Below, one piece after another: positions 60,990-64,000 of a DNA stretch of 64,000 nt. Each line of letters starts with the position of its first letter. Within the stretch, counting starts at the first letter, position 1. The DNA is taken from assembly GCA_018136815.1 (NCBI GenBank), contig CM030940.1:3660833-3724832 (forward strand), given 5' to 3'. The translations under genes and the position numbers were made by a program. Source of the stretch: Isochrysis galbana. Lineage: Eukaryota > Haptophyta > Isochrysidales > Isochrysidaceae. Under the pieces are notes generated by a model. The model was not told where the DNA came from and made no database searches. It worked only from the letters and a program-made list of their open reading frames with translations.

Positions 60990-62439
60990 TCAAAGCGGGA
61001 GAGGAATGGTGCCAACTGTCTCTCGGTTGAGATCGTTGAAGTAGGGATGGTTGAGTGCATCCTTGGCGACAATCCGCTGGTTCGGTGTGTACGCGAGCAT
61101 CTGAGCCACAAGGTCTACACCTGCGTCGTTTAGGCGATCCGGATGAGGCATGGCCTCCCGCATGGACTTCGGGTTCCACTTGGGGAAATTGCTCTTGAAA
61201 TCAGGAAGTTGCGATACACCCTGCCACATGGTTTCAGTCGGCGTGCCGAGAAGCCTGCGGTACATAGGATCGGGAACTGGAGTGAGCAAGGTTTTTTTGA
61301 GGTGCGACATGCCTTGTAGGCGCGGTAGCTCACCGGAAGATTTTGAAGAGCTCATCGATTTCGGAGTCACCAGGGAAAAGCGGGTGGCCGGTGACCATCT
61401 CAGGAATGATGGTGCCGACAGACCATATGTCAACTGGGCAGGAGTACTGCTTTGCGCCGAGCAAGATCTCGGGTGCTCTATACCAGAGGGTCACCACCTG
61501 TGGCGGTTGAAACACAACCCATTTAGTCTCTCAAAAGCAGTTGCGTATGGCAAGCACTGCTCGTCTCACCTCATGCGTGTAAGTACGCAGCGGCACAGTG
61601 AAAGCACGGGCCAGGCCGAAATCCGCCAGCTTCAGCGTCCCACGCTTCGGGTCGACGAGCACGTTTTGCGGCTTCAAGTCCCTGAGATCACAAAGTTCAC
61701 AAACATTAGTTCGCAAACATTACAATGAGCCACATGCTTAGTTGCTTCATGGCCGAACGCAGTTCGCTCTGAGGGAAGGTCCATGCTCACCGATGAAAGA
61801 TACGGTGGGAGTGGCACCAGCTAAGACCATTCAGCATCTGGTACGTAAAAGACTGCGCGAGAGGAAGGTGCGCGCACATGTGAGAATGACCAAAGCTTGT
61901 GAAAGGCCTGCAAGGGTTGCCACATCTTGCCTGTGGCTCATGCACAGGTGTGCAAGCCAGCACCCTCAAGCCTTCCTCTACGCACACCTTGATGCAGGCG
62001 GCGCTAAGCCGATACTGGAGGGATTTCATGTACTTCTTCAAGTCGAAGTCACAGAACTCAAAGCACAGGTACAGCTTGTTATCATTTGGCATATAGAAGA
62101 CGTCCTTCAGCCTGCGCAGCAGTCGTTCCGCAGGTCAGCTCAGCCAGAGGGGCAGAAGCGTCGCGCGCCGATTCCCCCTGAGAGCCATACGAGGTTCGGA
62201 CGGCTCTGGGCAGGCGCGACGCACTGGACGACGTTCGGGTGCTGCAGCTCCTTGAGGAGCGACACCTCACGCAGAGTTGTGCCCGGCACGCCTTCGTCCT
62301 CACACTCCAGCTTGATCTTCTTGAGCGCGGCGGTCTCGCCGGTATGCTCATGCGTCGCAACGTAGACTTCCCCAAAGGTGCCCTCGCCCAGCTTCTGGCC
62401 ACGCTTCCACAGACGGAACGCCGCTGAGGCCTCGGTCAT
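60990..62439 (-). CDS. CDC2-like cyclin-dependent kinase
   Basis: Six minus-strand exons: 62439-62225, 62111-61988, 61852-61791, 61681-61570, 61497-61334, 61254-60990; 313 residues, normal for a CDK. Kinase landmarks: Gly loop [13 protein letters not shown], Lys in [35 protein letters not shown]-loop Thr in [18 protein letters not shown], and [19 protein letters not shown]. The cyclin-binding helix reads [17 protein letters not shown], that is PGTTLRE in place of PSTAIRE; plant CDKB2 has PPTTLRE. Gly-loop Thr but Phe at the usual Tyr15 position changes the classical Wee1 site (GTFG instead of GTYG). The gene would act in cell-cycle control, perhaps mitotic. Introns are 113, 135, 109, 72 and 79 bp; every junction keeps family alignment without gaps. 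Confidence 0.92.
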
Positions 62440-62817
62440 CGCGGGCGCAGGGGGCGGGTTGGCAGTGCAGGCGGGGGGCGGGGGGGAGAGGGGGGGGCGA
62501 GGGGGGCGAAGGGGGGGAGGAGGAGGGGTTCAAACTGTCGTTGGCGCGCGCGGGAGCACAGGGGGGGGGGGGGGGCGGGGGGGGCGGGGGGGGGGGGGGG
62601 GGGGGGCGGATGGGAGGCGCTGTTTTTGTTTTGTCCATGTTGCGACTCCCCGCCCACCCGAAAGCGCGCGCGAGTTACCAGAGGTCTTTTGCGGGGCTTT
62701 AGGAAGGTTGAAAGAACGGGCTTGAAATAGTTCTGTGGAGGGCTCTTGCAACTGCTCCACAAAATGTAAAATCGCTTCTTGGTTCCAACAAGCTGTTGAG
62801 AGAGAGCGCGCGCACTG
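62440..62817. other. upstream region of the CDK gene
   Basis: G-rich low-complexity DNA (62470-62610) including a G-run-rich block, then sequence without recognisable features. It holds the presumptive leader and promoter of the CDK. Confidence 0.5.
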
Positions 62818-63080
62818 TTGGGCCCCTCCCGCGAGATGCCCACGCGCCCCTCCACAGTGCAAGAGGTGGAGGATGCTCGCCTCGCCCTAGCCCTGCAGGT
62901 GTGCATTGCGAGATGGCGAGGTGGAGACGGCGCAAGCAGAGGGGATTGGTGGACGGCTCGGGACTGCGGGCCACGGCGCGACCGCGTGCGATCGAGGCAG
63001 CGCTCCTCGTCTTTGCCGCAGAGCCGTTGGTGTGCGTCACGCGCTCGCGTATTGGGCCAGAGCGGTTGTCGCTCGCATAG
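62818..63080 (+). pseudogene. broken relative of the unknown Arg-rich protein at 34363
   Basis: MGPSREMPTRPSTVQEVEDA then RLALALQ aligns with EVPTRPFNAQELRESQLALL. After a frameshift, ARWRRRKQRG...AIEAALLVFAAEP and CVTRSRIGPERLSLA align with the rest and stop. The last 13 residues are identical to the other locus, while the DNA differs at silent positions. A CAG|GTGTGC inside could alternatively be a splice donor. Confidence 0.55.
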
Positions 63081-63242
63081 ATGGGGTAACAGCTTATCAG
63101 CTCTCAAGGTTATGGAGCTATCACTATTATCAGCACTAATATCAGCTCTCATATGAGAGTTGTGAGTTGTCCCAACCAACAACAACAACAACACTCCCCT
63201 GTCCCTGTGCGTGCGCACGCGTGTGTTGATTTACGCTTTCCG
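63081..63242. other. short spacer
   Basis: No feature beyond a small (CAA)n run at 63178-63193 on the plus strand; its right edge is the start of the duplicated block shared with 7703. Confidence 0.4.
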
Positions 63243-63362
63243 TAAAGTCGCGTTCCGTCAAAAGAGGGCCAGGTGATTGTTTTTTTTTCACCCAGAGGTG
63301 CATGTTTTCTTTTTCAACCAGTCTCCAGGGTATTGTTATTACAAAGATGAGTACAAAGCTAA

Positions 63363-64000
63363 TCACGACATACAAGGACGCGGCGCGTGAGCATAGCAAC
63401 TCCCCCCCCCCTCCCCAAAACACACGGTAGCCCAAAGCACAAAGCTATGTATGAAGGATGAAGGCTGAGTTTTCATCCTTTTCGTCTTTTTCTCACACCC
63501 CTCCTCCTCGATCCTATTGTCGATGTCGTTCTTCTGGCAGGCGACGATGTCGCTTGGCTGATCTTGGGTGGCGAGGTCCGTGACGCGTGCGAGGACGGCC
63601 TTCTTGTTCTCCATGTAGAGTTTGCCAGCTGCTCGGTGCACTTGCACCATGGGATTCGTTTCAGCGTACGCGACCGCCGTGATGTATTCCATGCAGAGGT
63701 ACGCGACGGCGGCCTCGTCTCCAATGTACTTGGTCTTGGGGATCCTGTCGTACTCGTCGGAGTAGTCGCCGACGAGCATGAGCTTTGCTTTGCACCAACG
63801 GCCCATGTATGGCTCGATGAGTGCCCACATCGACGGGAAGCGTTCCTTGGCCAGATCCACGCGGAAGTCTCCACATCCACGGCCCATGCCCATGCCGGAG
63901 GCTGTGACGAGCAGCATCGCCAGGATGGCGACGCTCATGCTCTCCTCCATGTGTTCGCAGAACTTGAGGGCTGGGCCGCGGATCTCCTCGTAGGTGCGGT
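63363..64000 (-). CDS. unknown protein, 3' part (5' end outside window)
   Basis: Minus frame open from the window edge to a stop at 63363-63365, 212 residues visible. Readable blocks: TYEEIRGPALKFCEHMEESM, SVAILAMLLVTASGMGMGRG, ERFPSMWALIEPYMGRWCKA, DEAAVAYLCMEYITAVAYAE and LYMENKKAVLARVTDLA. The last 30 or so residues (after KKTKRMKTQ) are poorly protein-like; the duplicate at 7703-8068 stops right after KRMKTQ, so the original stop may have been there. I do not recognise the family; the segment SVAILAMLLVTAS could be a buried helix. Confidence 0.55.
   Translation of the reverse strand, partial: RTYEEIRGPALKFCEHMEESMSVAILAMLLVTASGMGMGRGCGDFRVDLAKERFPSMWALIEPYMGRWCKAKLMLVGDYSDEYDRIPKTKYIGDEAAVAYLCMEYITAVAYAETNPMVQVHRAAGKLYMENKKAVLARVTDLATQDQPSDIVACQKNDIDNRIEEEGCEKKTKRMKTQPSSFIHSFVLWATVCFGEGGGSCYAHAPRPCMS

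Overview
This is a nuclear genome window from a GC-rich, intron-containing unicellular eukaryote, most likely an alga with a complex plastid. The bestrophin-like channel carries a signal-peptide-plus-transit-like leader, introns are short, and 5' splice sites are dominated by GTGCGC and GTGAGC. A haptophyte or stramenopile would fit, but the lineage is not settled by sequence reading alone. The window is a mosaic of compact housekeeping genes separated by low-complexity DNA and several transposon families. There are two 100-N assembly gaps (21165-21264 and 56513-56612).

Housekeeping genes, left to right: ER Hsp90/GRP94 3' end (2-1720, +); an ArfGAP-PH-histidine-phosphatase fusion (4686-6576, +); a TAF9 histone-fold protein with an extra N-terminal domain (8777-9948, +); pyruvate kinase (11831-13573, -); an ABHD1/3-type alpha/beta hydrolase (15278-16804, -); a Sen1/senataxin-type helicase (18108-20889, +); mitochondrial ADP/ATP carrier (25358-26790, -); IMP4 (28090-28971, +); a bestrophin-like channel (32860-34179, -); an unknown Arg-rich protein (34363-34770, +); proteasome alpha-2 (36657-37482, +); prefoldin 2 (42360-42906, +); an EF-hand-like protein (46202-47165, +); a CDC2-like kinase (60990-62439, -); and the 3' part of an unknown gene (63363-64000, -). 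Exon structures were worked out by aligning the translated frames with the known families. They are not operons; several neighbours are divergent pairs sharing purine/pyrimidine-rich intergenic DNA.

Mobile DNA: the most striking object is a Ty3/Gypsy-type retrotransposon at about 47560-56512. Its Gag and Pol lie in one reading frame of about 6.6 kb interrupted by a single UAG (51583-51585). Its Pol carries a phage-type cytosine-C5 DNA-methyltransferase-like domain upstream of the retropepsin. The RT that follows is frame-broken and then lost in the gap. Other elements are a Copia RT fragment (23180-24788, -), hAT transposase fragments (21500, 39316, 40837), a 459-bp hAT MITE with a perfect 8-bp target duplication, a 467-bp TIR element with a 6-bp duplication and many ACATATTT motifs, a Stowaway-like element, a non-LTR retrotransposon 3' part (44787-45887), and retroposons ending in an oligo-T run, one flanked by a perfect 17-bp duplication.

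Two segments are duplicated across the window: a 3' fragment of the unknown gene at the right edge reappears at 7703-8068, and the unknown gene at 34363 has a broken relative at 62818. Microsatellites (CT, GA, GT) are long and frequent.
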